From NCBI RefSeq assembly GCF_003610255.1, contig NZ_RAPS01000001.1, positions 1,116,001 through 1,180,000 on the forward strand: a stretch of 64,000 nt of DNA, read 5' to 3'. A model generated the notes under the pieces. The model was not told where the DNA came from and searched no databases. It was given only the letters and a program-made list of their open reading frames with translations. Source of the DNA: Streptomyces sp. TLI_171. GTDB lineage: Bacteria; Actinomycetota; Actinomycetes; Streptomycetales; Streptomycetaceae. Below, in pieces: positions 42,795-50,882 of this stretch (positions are counted from its first letter, which is position 1; every line of letters begins with the position of its first letter). A program made the position numbers and the translations under genes.

Positions 42795-43721
42795 TCACGG
42801 CGCGGGTGGCGGGGCGGGGACCGGCTGCTCGGGCGGGGCGGGGTAGGGCAGGATCTGGCGGAGCAGCCCGCGGGGGTGGCCGCGGTGGCGCCACTCGCGG
42901 GGGTAGCCGAGCGACACCTCCTCGAAGCGGACGTCCTCGTACCAGGTGGTGCGCGGGATGTGCAGGTGGCCGTAGACGACGGCGGCGACGTTGAAGCGGC
43001 GGTGCCAGTCGGCGGTGAGCTCGGTGCCGCACCACTGCGCGAAGTCGGGGTAGCGCAGGATGTCGGTGGGGCGGCGGTCCAGCGGCCAGTGGCCGACCAG
43101 GACCAGCGGCAGGTCCGGGTCGTGCGCGGCGAGGGTCTTCTCGGTGGCCTCGACGCGCTCCCGGCACCAGTCCTCGACGCCCGCGTAGGGGGCCGGGTCG
43201 AGCCGGTACTCGTCGGTGCAGACCACCCCGGCCTCGCGGGCGCGGGCCAGCGACTGCTGCTTGTCCGTCGCCTCGGGGACCCGGAAGCTGTAGTCGTACA
43301 GGGTGAACACCGGGGCGATCGCGCACGGGCCGCCGGGGCCCTGCCAGACGGGGAACGGGTCCTCGGGGGTGACCACGCCGAGGGCGCGGCAGCGCTCCAC
43401 CAGTTCCCGGTAGCGGGCGGGGCCGGGCAGCGTGACGGGGTCGCGCGGGGTGGTCCAGAGTTCGTGGTTGCCGGGCGTCCAGATCACCTTGGCGAAACGG
43501 CCGGCCAGGAAGCGCAGGGTCGCCTCGACCACCCGGACCTGTTCGGCGACGTCGCCCGCGACGATCAGCCAGTCGTCGGGGCCGGTGGGTCGGAGATCGT
43601 CGAGGACGGACTGGTTCTCGGCGATGCCGAGATGGAGGTCGCTGACCGCGAGCAGGCGTCCGTCCGCCAATTCTTCCCCGTTTCCAGTGGTGCATCCCAC
43701 CAGTGGGACGCGCGTTGACAC
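42795..43721 (-). CDS. calcineurin-like metallophosphoesterase
   Basis: 308 residues from the GTG at 43721, chosen for its perfect GGAGGTAGC spacing. The binuclear-metal motifs are complete: SDLHLG, GDVAEQ, GNHE, VGHWP and GHLH. It is cytosolic with a Pro-rich C-terminal end. It would hydrolyse a phosphomonoester or phosphodiester (nucleotide or small metabolite); the substrate is unknown. It is divergent from the GH25 gene. Confidence 0.9.
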   Translation of the reverse strand: MSTRVPLVGCTTGNGEELADGRLLAVSDLHLGIAENQSVLDDLRPTGPDDWLIVAGDVAEQVRVVEATLRFLAGRFAKVIWTPGNHELWTTPRDPVTLPGPARYRELVERCRALGVVTPEDPFPVWQGPGGPCAIAPVFTLYDYSFRVPEATDKQQSLARAREAGVVCTDEYRLDPAPYAGVEDWCRERVEATEKTLAAHDPDLPLVLVGHWPLDRRPTDILRYPDFAQWCGTELTADWHRRFNVAAVVYGHLHIPRTTWYEDVRFEEVSLGYPREWRHRGHPRGLLRQILPYPAPPEQPVPAPPPAP

Positions 43722-43866
43722 GCTACCTCCGGGCGGACCGGCCGCGCCAGACGATCTCGTTTTCTGGCGGTTCGTCAACATCCGTCGGAACCACGGGTGT
43801 TCGTTTGTCACATCTATGTCTGTTCGCTCTACATACCTTCATTCGATGTGTGGTTTCAACACTCTG

Positions 43867-43894
43867 TTGACTGACGGGGCCATGACTATATCTT
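43867..43894 (+). promoter_or_regulatory. candidate promoter of the GH25 gene
   Basis: TTGACT (43867-43872), a 16-bp spacer and TATCTT (43889-43894), about 50 bp before the ATG at 43943, in an unusually AT-rich divergent region (43740-43910). Confidence 0.4.
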
Positions 43895-43942
43895 CTCCGC
43901 ATGCGGCCGACGCGGCCGCGGCACCCGGACCGAGGAGTCGTC

Positions 43943-44794
43943 ATGCGCGCTTCCGGCACCACCCGTCTGCTCCGCCACACCGCCACCGCGGCGGCCACCG
44001 TCGCCCTGGTGGTCGGCAGCCTCGCGGCCGCCGTCCCGGCGAACGCCGCCAAGCCCACCGAGCCGGTCGGCTTCCACCCCGAACTCGACTACGCGGGCTC
44101 CACCGTGGCCAAGCACGAGGGCCGCGACACATCCGCCACCGCGAGCACCTTCGCAGCACTGGCCGTCACCCAGACCAAGGGCATGGACGTCTCCGGCTGG
44201 CAGGGCAACGTCGCCTGGAGCACCGCGTACGCCAACGGTGGCCGGTTCGCCTACGTCAAGGCCACCGAGGGCACCACCTACACCAACCCGTACTTCGCCC
44301 AGCAGTACAACGGGTCCTACAACGTCGGCATGATCCGCGGCGCCTACCACTTCGCGCTGCCGAACAACTCCAGCGGCGCCACCCAGGCCGCGTACTTCGT
44401 CGCCCACGGCGGCGGCTGGTCCAAGGACGGCAAGACCCTGCCGCCCGCGCTGGACATCGAGTACAACCCGTACGGCGCGACCTGCTACGGCCTCAGCCAG
44501 GCCGGCATGGTCAGCTGGATCCGGGACTTCTCCAACACCGTGCACACCAAGACCGGCCGCTACCCGGTGATCTACACCACCACCGACTGGTGGACCACCT
44601 GCACCGGCAACAACGGCTCCTTCGGGGCCACCAACCCGCTCTGGGTCGCCCGCTACGCCTCCTCCGTCGGCACGCTGCCCAACGGCTGGTCCTACCAGAC
44701 CATCTGGCAGTACGCCGACTCCGGCACCCTGCCTGGCGACCAGAACTACTTCAACGGCGCGTTCGACCGCGTCCAGGCGCTCGCCAACGGCTGA
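43943..44794 (+). CDS. secreted GH25 lysozyme (muramidase)
   Basis: 283 residues starting at the ATG at 43943 (GAGGAG upstream). A signal peptide ends near ANA-AK (about 35). The GH25 barrel has GMDVSGWQGNVAW (first catalytic Asp), YVKATEGT and LDIEYNPYG (the D-x-E pair). It ends with the typical WQYADSGTLPGD and FDRV. It cleaves the beta-1,4 bond between MurNAc and GlcNAc in peptidoglycan, for autolysis or attack on other bacteria. Confidence 0.93.
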   Translation: MRASGTTRLLRHTATAAATVALVVGSLAAAVPANAAKPTEPVGFHPELDYAGSTVAKHEGRDTSATASTFAALAVTQTKGMDVSGWQGNVAWSTAYANGGRFAYVKATEGTTYTNPYFAQQYNGSYNVGMIRGAYHFALPNNSSGATQAAYFVAHGGGWSKDGKTLPPALDIEYNPYGATCYGLSQAGMVSWIRDFSNTVHTKTGRYPVIYTTTDWWTTCTGNNGSFGATNPLWVARYASSVGTLPNGWSYQTIWQYADSGTLPGDQNYFNGAFDRVQALANG

Positions 44795-44810
44795 CCCGCC
44801 GTCACCACCC

Positions 44811-44854
44811 GCCCGCCCGCGGCCGGACGCACTGCGCGCCGGCCGCGGGCGGGC
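44811..44854. terminator. bidirectional hairpin terminator
   Basis: A 16-bp perfect GC stem (44811-44826 with 44839-44854) and a 12-nt loop between the convergent GH25 and GNAT genes. Confidence 0.8.
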
Positions 44855-44858
44855 CCCG

Positions 44859-45380
44859 TCACGCCAGGTCGGCGCGGAGCATCGAGAAGATCACCTGGTC
44901 GTGCCACCGGCCGCCGCGCCACTGGGCGGAGCGCAGCACGCCCTCCCGCACGAAGCCCGCCTTCTCCAGCGCCCGCTGCTCGCCCAGGTTGGCGCAGTCC
45001 GTCCACGCCTGCAGCCGCTCGGCCCTGGTGTGGTCGAACAGGTACTCCGCCAGCAGCCGCTGGGCCCGGGTGCCGATGCCCCGGCCGTGCACGTCCGGCA
45101 GCAGCCCGATCGCCAGCGTCCAGCAGGAGGAGGTGTCGGGCCGGCCCCAGCTGCCCGGGAACCACTCGACCCGGCCCACCGTCCGACCCGCCTCCGCGAC
45201 CGCGAGCACCCCGCCGTCCGGTCCGAGCAGGCCGTTCTCGGTGAACTTCCGCCGCAGCCCGCCCGGCGAGCGGTAGCCGAACCACTGGTACGGGCCGACG
45301 CCCTCCGGCCCGCCGAACTCGCGCTCGAACAGGTCGAGATCCTCCGCGACGACGGGGCGCAGCACGATCTCGTCCGACAT
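44859..45380 (-). CDS. GNAT-family N-acetyltransferase (RimJ/RimL-like)
   Basis: 173 residues starting at the ATG at 45380. The family pattern is LRPVVAEDLDLFEREFGGP at the N-terminus, the acetyl-CoA loop HGRGIGTRAQRLLAEYLFD, and ALEKAGFVREGVLR at the end, as in ribosomal-protein or small-molecule acetyltransferases. It lies 44 bp downstream of the methyltransferase gene on the same strand, so it could be the last gene of the biosynthetic operon or independent. Confidence 0.87.
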   Translation of the reverse strand: MSDEIVLRPVVAEDLDLFEREFGGPEGVGPYQWFGYRSPGGLRRKFTENGLLGPDGGVLAVAEAGRTVGRVEWFPGSWGRPDTSSCWTLAIGLLPDVHGRGIGTRAQRLLAEYLFDHTRAERLQAWTDCANLGEQRALEKAGFVREGVLRSAQWRGGRWHDQVIFSMLRADLA

Positions 45381-45424
45381 GGCGGACCTCCTGCTCTGGT
45401 GCGGGGCAACGGAGTTCGACCCTC

Positions 45425-46177
45425 TCACACCGCCGCGGGGCGGAGTACCAGGAGGTCCATCCAGCTGACGGCCGGTTCCTCGGGGTGCTCGGCGGCCGCG
45501 CGGTTCAGGCGGTCGAGGCCCGCCTGCCAGGCCTCGTCGGGGAGGGCGCGCAGTTTGGTGTCGGCGTCCCGGCGCAGCCGGGCGGCGAACTCGGCGAGGG
45601 TCGGGGCGGATTGGTGCGGCAGGGAGAGCAGGGCGTGCCGCTGGAAGCCGGCCTCGGCGAAGGCGGCGGTGACGACCTCCACGCTCGGGTAGTCGGCGAT
45701 GCCGGCGGCGGTCTCGGGGAAGAACCGCACCCGCAGGTCGCGCTCGCACCGCCCCGGGAAGGCGTTCCGGATCAGCACGGGCCCGCCGGGCCGCAGGGCG
45801 CGCCGCAACTCCCGTGCGGCGGCCGGGAGATCGGTGATGTGGTGGATCACCGAGCCGAGCCAGGCGGCGTCCGCGCCCGCGTCGGCGACGGGCAGCCGTT
45901 CGGCCCGCCCGTCGAGCACCGTGATGCCGTCCCCGGCGGGGATCAACTCCCGCATGGCGGCTGCCGGTTCAATGGCGACCACGTGCGCGCCGTACCAGTC
46001 GCGGAAGGCGGTGGCGAAGGCGCCGGTGCCCGCGCCGACGTCCAGGAGGCGCGCGCCGGGCCGGAGCGCGGCGTGTTCGGCGATCGCCTCCCGCCAGGCG
46101 GTCAGGCCCTCCTGCGGGACCTCGCGGGCCGCCCGGTAGTCGGCGGCGGTCTTGGCGTCGTACCCGGTGTCGGTCAC
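45425..46177 (-). CDS. class I SAM-dependent methyltransferase (pathway gene)
   Basis: 250 residues from the GTG at 46177. The SAM-binding glycine motif is LLDVGAGTGAFATAF. AIEPAAAM, the acidic end of strand 2, follows, and WLGSVIHHI is the motif II region. GTGA at 46174-46177 overlaps the stop of the ATP-grasp gene, giving translational coupling to the operon. It probably methylates O, N or C of the pathway product; the target is unknown. Confidence 0.88.
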   Translation of the reverse strand: MTDTGYDAKTAADYRAAREVPQEGLTAWREAIAEHAALRPGARLLDVGAGTGAFATAFRDWYGAHVVAIEPAAAMRELIPAGDGITVLDGRAERLPVADAGADAAWLGSVIHHITDLPAAARELRRALRPGGPVLIRNAFPGRCERDLRVRFFPETAAGIADYPSVEVVTAAFAEAGFQRHALLSLPHQSAPTLAEFAARLRRDADTKLRALPDEAWQAGLDRLNRAAAEHPEEPAVSWMDLLVLRPAAV

Positions 46178-47369
46178 GGCCGGCGGTCTCCTGGGGTGAG
46201 CTGGTCCAGTACGGGGGTGAGCTGGGCGGGGTCGGCGCCGCCGAGGACGGCGAGGAACAGCCAGCCGCGGGGTGCCGCGAGCGTGCCGGCGGCGAGCGGG
46301 AGGATGCCGGGGCGGCCGTCGGTGGCGAGCAGCCGGGCCCCGTCGAGGGCGTTAACAAGGCGGTCGAACCAGTCCTCGCCGTCGACCGGGACGATCCTCA
46401 GTTCGACTCGGGCGTCGAGGTGTTGGGCGATCATGCCGGGCGAGAGCCGGGCGTTGACCTCCAGTACCGGAACCAGGCCGCCGTCGGCGGTGGTCATCGA
46501 GTCCACCGAGAGCGGTCCCCGGTAGCCCGCTTCGGCGGCGGCCCGGGCGACGGACTCCGCGCACTCGCGGTAGCCCGCCCGGTCCAGCCGCTCCAGCAGA
46601 GCGGCGTCGGGCCGGTCCGAACCCCGGTACGCGTGGCCGTCGTTGAGCACCTGCCGGATGCCGAGCCAGTGCGGCTGCCCGGCCTGGTCGATGGTGAAGT
46701 GCGCGGCGAAGTCCTCGGCGCGGGTGTGCAGCGGCTGGACGATCAGTTCGATCCGCGCCGCGCGCCGCTCGATCTCCCGCTCCAGGTGCCGTTCCAGGAA
46801 CGCCAGTCGCTCGGGGTCTCGACCACCAGGTTGCCCTGCCCGGACACCCCGTAGGGGTCCTTGACCACGCACGGTCCGGTGGCGGCGGCCCGCAGGGCGG
46901 CGAGGCCGGTGACCACGGTGCCGGAGCCGGGGTGGCCGAGGCCGGTGGTCCAGGTCTTGGAGTTGACCAGGCGGACGGCGTGCTGTGCGGGCAGCTCGCC
47001 GCCCAGGCCCTGCCGGGCGAGGGCGGCGGCGGTGCCCGGCAGCGCGGCGTACGGTACGCCGGCCGCCCCGGCCAGGCCGGGGACGGGGTGGGCGGCGAGC
47101 CGCTGCTCGACCGTCCCGGCCGGGTCGCCGGGGACGGCCAGGTGCCGGTCGCCGAAGCCGGCGGCGCGCATCGTCTCGGTGAACGCGACCGGCGGCCGAC
47201 GGTGCGTCAGCAGCACGTCGCCGGGCCGGCAGAGCACCGCCTGCAGCTGGTCCATGTCCCGCATCAGGCGTTCGCCTTGCGGGTTGCGCAGCGCGGGCAG
47301 GGTGGCCAGGTCGGCGGGGCGCCAGTGCGCCTCGGCGTCGCAGCTGCCGAACCGGACGGCGCCGGTCAC
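46174..47369 (-). pseudogene. ATP-grasp ligase, apparently frameshifted by one base
   Basis: From the GTG at 47369 (GTGA overlap with the ACP stop) one frame runs through about 180 residues to CVVKDPYGVSGQGNLVVE, the ATP-grasp lysine and glycine-rich loop. A second frame continues PERLAFLERHLEREIE and contains VLEVNARLSPG (Mg-binding Glu and Asn), stop at 46174. Adding one G near 46819 (GAG-GAC) would join them into an intact protein of about 398 residues. Such enzymes ligate a carboxylate to an amine through an acyl phosphate. Loss would break the pathway; a sequencing error is at least as likely. Confidence 0.8.
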
Positions 47370-47608
47370 GCGGCGCCCCGGGCGGCGGGGTCGAGGAAGC
47401 GCTCCTGGATCCGGTCCAGGGTCCGGAAGTCGTCGACGGTGACCTCGGCCAGGTCGATCGGGCGGCCGGAGACGCCCTCCAGCAGGTAGATGAACTCCAG
47501 GAAGTCGAGCGAGTCGATCAGCCGCCCCTCGATGAGGTCCTCGGCGGGTTCGACGGCGCGGCCGAGCTTCGGGTTCTTGCCCTGGATCCAGTCGGCGATC
47601 TGCTGCAT
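47366..47608 (-). CDS. acyl/amino-acyl carrier protein (ACP), possible separate start
   Basis: 80 residues from the ATG at 47608, with GAGGAG eight to thirteen bases upstream. It is a four-helix carrier protein with DSLDFLEFIYLLEG; Ser33 would carry phosphopantetheine. It is in frame with the AcpS gene upstream without a stop codon between, so it may be made alone, as the C-terminal part of a fusion, or both. It is the likely partner of the amino acid:carrier-protein ligase at 49085-49930. Confidence 0.85.
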   Translation of the reverse strand: MQQIADWIQGKNPKLGRAVEPAEDLIEGRLIDSLDFLEFIYLLEGVSGRPIDLAEVTVDDFRTLDRIQERFLDPAARGAA

Positions 47609-48112
47609 GGCTCTGACTCCTCGGTGTGGTGGTGGGAGGGAGGGGGGACCCGGTCGCGGAGCGACGGGGCGGGCGAGGGCCCCGGCGAGGGCGATGGCCC
47701 ACTCGCCCTCGTGGGTGATGCTGAGCGTCCACCGGTCGATGCCGGCGGCGCGCAGCCGGCGCAGCGCGGTGCCGTGCGGGTGGACGACCGGCGCGCCGCC
47801 TTCGCCGCGCAGCACCTCGACGTCCCGGAGGAGCACCAACCCGCCCGCCGGGGCGAGCAGTTTGAGGAACGCCTCCTTCGCGGCGAGCCGCCCGGCCAGG
47901 GTGGCGTCGGGGGTGCCGCGGACGGCGGCGAGCTGGGCGCGTTCGCGGGCGGTGAACTGGTCGGCGAGCCAGCGTTCGCCGTGCCGGCGGGCGAGTTCGG
48001 CGGCGCGCGGCACGTGCACCAGGTCGATGCCCAGGCGCAGGCCCGGGTCGGGGGCTTCGGGGGCCTCGCCCAGGAGGCGGTGCAGGGCGCCCCGCAGGGC
48101 GGGTCCGGTCAT
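47366..48112 (-). CDS. holo-ACP synthase (AcpS-type) fused in frame to an ACP
   Basis: One 248-residue frame from the ATG at 48112. The first about 150 residues are an AcpS-type 4'-phosphopantetheinyl transferase: LGIDLVHVPRAAEL (metal-binding Asp) and AGRLAAKEAFLKLL (Lys-Glu motif). A Pro-rich linker (about 150-168, PVAPRPGPPSLPPP) leads into the ACP (169-248). No stop codon separates the two. AcpS would load phosphopantetheine from CoA onto the ACP serine (Ser201 of the fusion). The ATG overlaps the stop of the upstream gene. A lost stop through a frameshift in the linker is the alternative. Confidence 0.75.
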   Translation of the reverse strand: MTGPALRGALHRLLGEAPEAPDPGLRLGIDLVHVPRAAELARRHGERWLADQFTARERAQLAAVRGTPDATLAGRLAAKEAFLKLLAPAGGLVLLRDVEVLRGEGGAPVVHPHGTALRRLRAAGIDRWTLSITHEGEWAIALAGALARPVAPRPGPPSLPPPHRGVRAMQQIADWIQGKNPKLGRAVEPAEDLIEGRLIDSLDFLEFIYLLEGVSGRPIDLAEVTVDDFRTLDRIQERFLDPAARGAA

Positions 48113-49098
48113 CGGCCGGCGAGGGCCCGCGCGTACTGCTCGCGCAGCCGGCCGAGCAGGGTGGCGGCGGGTTCGACGGCGGTGACGGCGGCGCAGCCGA
48201 GTCCGGCGTAGCGGGCCATCTCGCCGACCCGGCCTTCGGCTTCGGCGGTGGGCGCGGCGGCGGAGCCGCGCGGGACGGGCCGCCGGGCGCCCATCACGGT
48301 CGTCCAGGCGATCATCGCGGACGGCAGCGGCGCCGGTGCGTCGGTGACGGCGCTGCGCAGGACGCGGTGGGACCGGCCGGGCCAGCCGATGGCGAAGCGG
48401 TCGGTGACGACGGTGTCCCCGGGCCCGGCGGCAGCGAGGTCGCACTTGTAGTCGGGGTGGGCGGCGGACTCGGCGGCGGCCACGAACAGCGTCCCGCAGA
48501 TCGCGCCGCTCGCCCCGGCGGTGAGGACCCGCAGCAGGTCGGCGCCGGTGGCGACGGCCCCGGAGGCGAGGACGGGCACGTCCAGGCCGTGGCCGGTTAG
48601 CAGGTCGGCGAGCGGCTGCTCGCCGAGGTGGTGGCCGCCGGCCTCGACGCCCTGCACGGCGACGGCGTGCGCACCGAGTTCGGCGGCGGCCCGGGCGTCG
48701 GCGTGGCTGCCGGTCTGCACCAGCAGCCGGTGCCCGGCGGCGAGGACGGCGGCTGCGAAGGAACGCGGGGGCAGGCCGTAGCTGTTGACGGTCAGTCGGC
48801 GATCGGCCCGGTCGAGGACGGCGGCGAGCTGCTGGTCGAGCAGCCGGTCGGCGACCTCGGGGATGACGTTGACGCCGAAGCCGCGGGTGGTGCGGGCAGC
48901 GGTCTGCTCGACCAGCGCGGCAGCGAGTTCCCGGTCGCTCTTGTAGAGGGCGACGGTGCCGAGCGCACCGGCCTCGCTGACGGCGGCGGCCAGCGCCGGT
49001 CCGGCGATGCCGCCCATCCCGGCCTGGACCACCGGGAGTTCGGTGCCGAGCGCGGCGGCCCCGCGGACGGCGGCCGCCGCCGGGTCAGCCGCGGCCAT
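48109..49098 (-). CDS. nitronate monooxygenase-like FMN protein
   Basis: 329 residues starting at the ATG at 49098, overlapping the aa:CP ligase gene by 14 bases. It is an NMO/FabK-type TIM barrel: LPVVQAGMGGIAGPALAAAV at the FMN-binding N-terminus, and VQGVEAGGHH with the catalytic-type His. Its family oxidises alkyl nitronates or reduces enoyl thioesters with FMN. In a cluster with an N-oxygenase, action on a nitro or nitronate intermediate is attractive, but the FabK-like role on an ACP-bound substrate is equally possible. Confidence 0.85.
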   Translation of the reverse strand: MAAADPAAAAVRGAAALGTELPVVQAGMGGIAGPALAAAVSEAGALGTVALYKSDRELAAALVEQTAARTTRGFGVNVIPEVADRLLDQQLAAVLDRADRRLTVNSYGLPPRSFAAAVLAAGHRLLVQTGSHADARAAAELGAHAVAVQGVEAGGHHLGEQPLADLLTGHGLDVPVLASGAVATGADLLRVLTAGASGAICGTLFVAAAESAAHPDYKCDLAAAGPGDTVVTDRFAIGWPGRSHRVLRSAVTDAPAPLPSAMIAWTTVMGARRPVPRGSAAAPTAEAEGRVGEMARYAGLGCAAVTAVEPAATLLGRLREQYARALAGR

Positions 49099-49930
49099 CG
49101 CGGACCTCGCGGACCCGCTGCAGGGCGGCGTCGGCGCTGCCGTGGGCGAGGATGCTCGCGTGCACCCACCGCTCGACGCCGAACGCGGTGCAGCCGCTGT
49201 GCGCGGCGGCGCCGTCGGAGGTGATGCCGAGGCGGTCGCCGAAGAAATTGCGGTGCCGGTTGACGGAGGCGATGGCGGTGCCGTCGACGGCGAGGAACTC
49301 GTACTTGACCGGGTCGAGGGCCATCAGCTTGGCGCGCGAGCCGGTCCGGTCGTAGAACGGGTCGTTGGCGGGCCGGTAGTCGAGGGCGACGCCGAGGCGG
49401 GCGGCCAGGTCGAGGATGAACTCCTTGGAGCGGGCCAGGTGGTCGCGGACGCCCTCGGCGGTTCCCAGGTACAGGACTTCGCGCATGTGGAAGCCCCAGA
49501 GGCGGCGCAGCCCGTCGTAATGGTCCTCGTTGCGGAAGCAGCGGCCGACGGCGGTGAGGCGCTGTCCGGCGCCGACCTCGGTGTCGGCGAGCGAGAGCAG
49601 CAGGCCGTAGCAGGTGGCGGAGGGCAGCAGGTAGCCGGTGGGGTGGACGGGCTGCTCGGCGGTGGGCTCGCCGGCGGCGAGGGCGTCCAGGGTGTCGCCC
49701 AGGTAGCGGGCGGCGGCGACGCCGAGGTGCGGGAAGTTGCGGAAGTAGTCGAGCTTGGCGAGCCCTTCGGCGGGCAGCAGCGGCGGGCCGACCACGGCGG
49801 GGGCGTGCAGCTGGTCGGCGAGGCCGGTGAACAGGGCGTCGAGTTCGGTGAGCAGCGCGGCGCGGACGGGGTCGAGGACGACCAGGCCGGGGCCGGGCTC
49901 GCGCAGCGGGGGCAGAACGGTGGTGGTCAT
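49085..49930 (-). CDS. amino acid:[carrier protein] ligase (class II aaRS-like, SerRS homologue)
   Basis: 281 residues, much shorter than a seryl-tRNA synthetase and without its tRNA-binding arm. It has class II motif 2-like GRCFRNEDHYDGLRRLWGF-HMREV, and motif 3-like elements near HSGCTAFGVERW. Likely zinc ligands Cys107, Glu151 and Cys247 have nearly the spacing I recall for the Bradyrhizobium enzyme (Cys131, Glu176, Cys279). Those enzymes activate a small amino acid (Gly or Ala) with ATP and load it onto a phosphopantetheinyl carrier protein. The ACP and AcpS encoded two genes downstream are the expected partners. Confidence 0.88.
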   Translation of the reverse strand: MTTTVLPPLREPGPGLVVLDPVRAALLTELDALFTGLADQLHAPAVVGPPLLPAEGLAKLDYFRNFPHLGVAAARYLGDTLDALAAGEPTAEQPVHPTGYLLPSATCYGLLLSLADTEVGAGQRLTAVGRCFRNEDHYDGLRRLWGFHMREVLYLGTAEGVRDHLARSKEFILDLAARLGVALDYRPANDPFYDRTGSRAKLMALDPVKYEFLAVDGTAIASVNRHRNFFGDRLGITSDGAAAHSGCTAFGVERWVHASILAHGSADAALQRVREVRDGRG

Positions 49931-49972
49931 TCGGTGCGGGTGTCCTTGCGTGGTACGGGCGGTGACGGTGGA

Positions 49973-50851
49973 TCAGGCGGCGTCGAGCACGCCGATGCGG
50001 CGGTAGAACGCGGTGGTACGGGAGGTGATGGCGGCGTGCGCGGCCTGCCGGGCGGGGTCGGCGAGGACCCGGGCGCGGAAGCCGAGCGGGTCGGGGATGC
50101 CGGCGTCGCGGTAGGCGTCGACGCTGTACAGCTGCTGGATCGAGGACTGGATGTACCTGGCGACGTAGCTGCGCCCGTGCGCGGTCTCCTGTTCGTCACC
50201 GGCCTCGACCAGGCGCTGCCACAGGGCGCGGACCAGTTGCGCGCCGAACGCGATGTGCCGGGACTCGTCCTGGTGGTGGACCCGGTTGATGGCCCGGATG
50301 GTCTCCGGCAGGGCGGGGTCGGCGGCCATCCGGCTGTTGAAGTGGTCGACGATCTGCTCGAAGATCAGGATCCGGCTGAACACCACGAAGTTGTCGAGCC
50401 GCGCGGAGTGCTTCTCGCCGCCGAAGGACATCGACCGGTCGGGGAACAGCCGTCCGCCGTAGCGCAGGCAGAACTCGGCGAAGAACCACATGTGTTCGTT
50501 CTCCTCGCCGAGGAAGTGGTGGAAGAACGGGGTGGGGATCTCGTAGCCGGGCGCGTGGATGCGCCGGACGACCTCCTGCATCAGTTCGCGGATGCCGTGC
50601 ACGTTCAGGCTGTAGAAGTTGATGCTCTCCCACTTGGACAGCGCCAGGTACTGCTCGCGGCTCAACTCGGCCGCGGCGGCGGTGCCGTGCACGGTGAGCA
50701 GGTCCTCGCTCATCCACAGGCTGCCCTCGGGGATCCGCTCGGGCCAGTCGAAGGTCTGGTACGGGTTGTAGTACTCGTTCTCGGCGGCGGCGGTCAGCCG
50801 GGTGACGGCGGCGGCGACTTCCTCGTCCCAGACGGGCGCGGCGGTGGTCAC
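49973..50851 (-). CDS. AurF-like di-iron N-oxygenase
   Basis: 292 residues from the GTG at 50851 (GAGAGGA upstream). It is a ferritin-like four-helix protein of the AurF/CmlI type. Iron-binding helices read KWESINFYS (Glu), GEENEHMWFF (Glu, His), IFEQIVDHFN (Glu) and HHQDESRHIAFG (His, Asp/Glu, His). The family oxidises amines to hydroxylamine and nitro groups with O2. It lies 42 bp upstream of the aa:CP ligase gene, so its substrate may be a carrier-bound amino acid; that is inference. Confidence 0.87.
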   Translation of the reverse strand: MTTAAPVWDEEVAAAVTRLTAAAENEYYNPYQTFDWPERIPEGSLWMSEDLLTVHGTAAAAELSREQYLALSKWESINFYSLNVHGIRELMQEVVRRIHAPGYEIPTPFFHHFLGEENEHMWFFAEFCLRYGGRLFPDRSMSFGGEKHSARLDNFVVFSRILIFEQIVDHFNSRMAADPALPETIRAINRVHHQDESRHIAFGAQLVRALWQRLVEAGDEQETAHGRSYVARYIQSSIQQLYSVDAYRDAGIPDPLGFRARVLADPARQAAHAAITSRTTAFYRRIGVLDAA

Positions 50852-50882
50852 GGTGGGGTCCTCTCGGTGCGGGTTCGGTGGT

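Noticed and set aside
49085-49930. Genuine seryl-tRNA synthetase
   Set aside because: 281 residues is too short, the N-terminal coiled-coil tRNA arm is absent, and ACP and AcpS genes are beside it.
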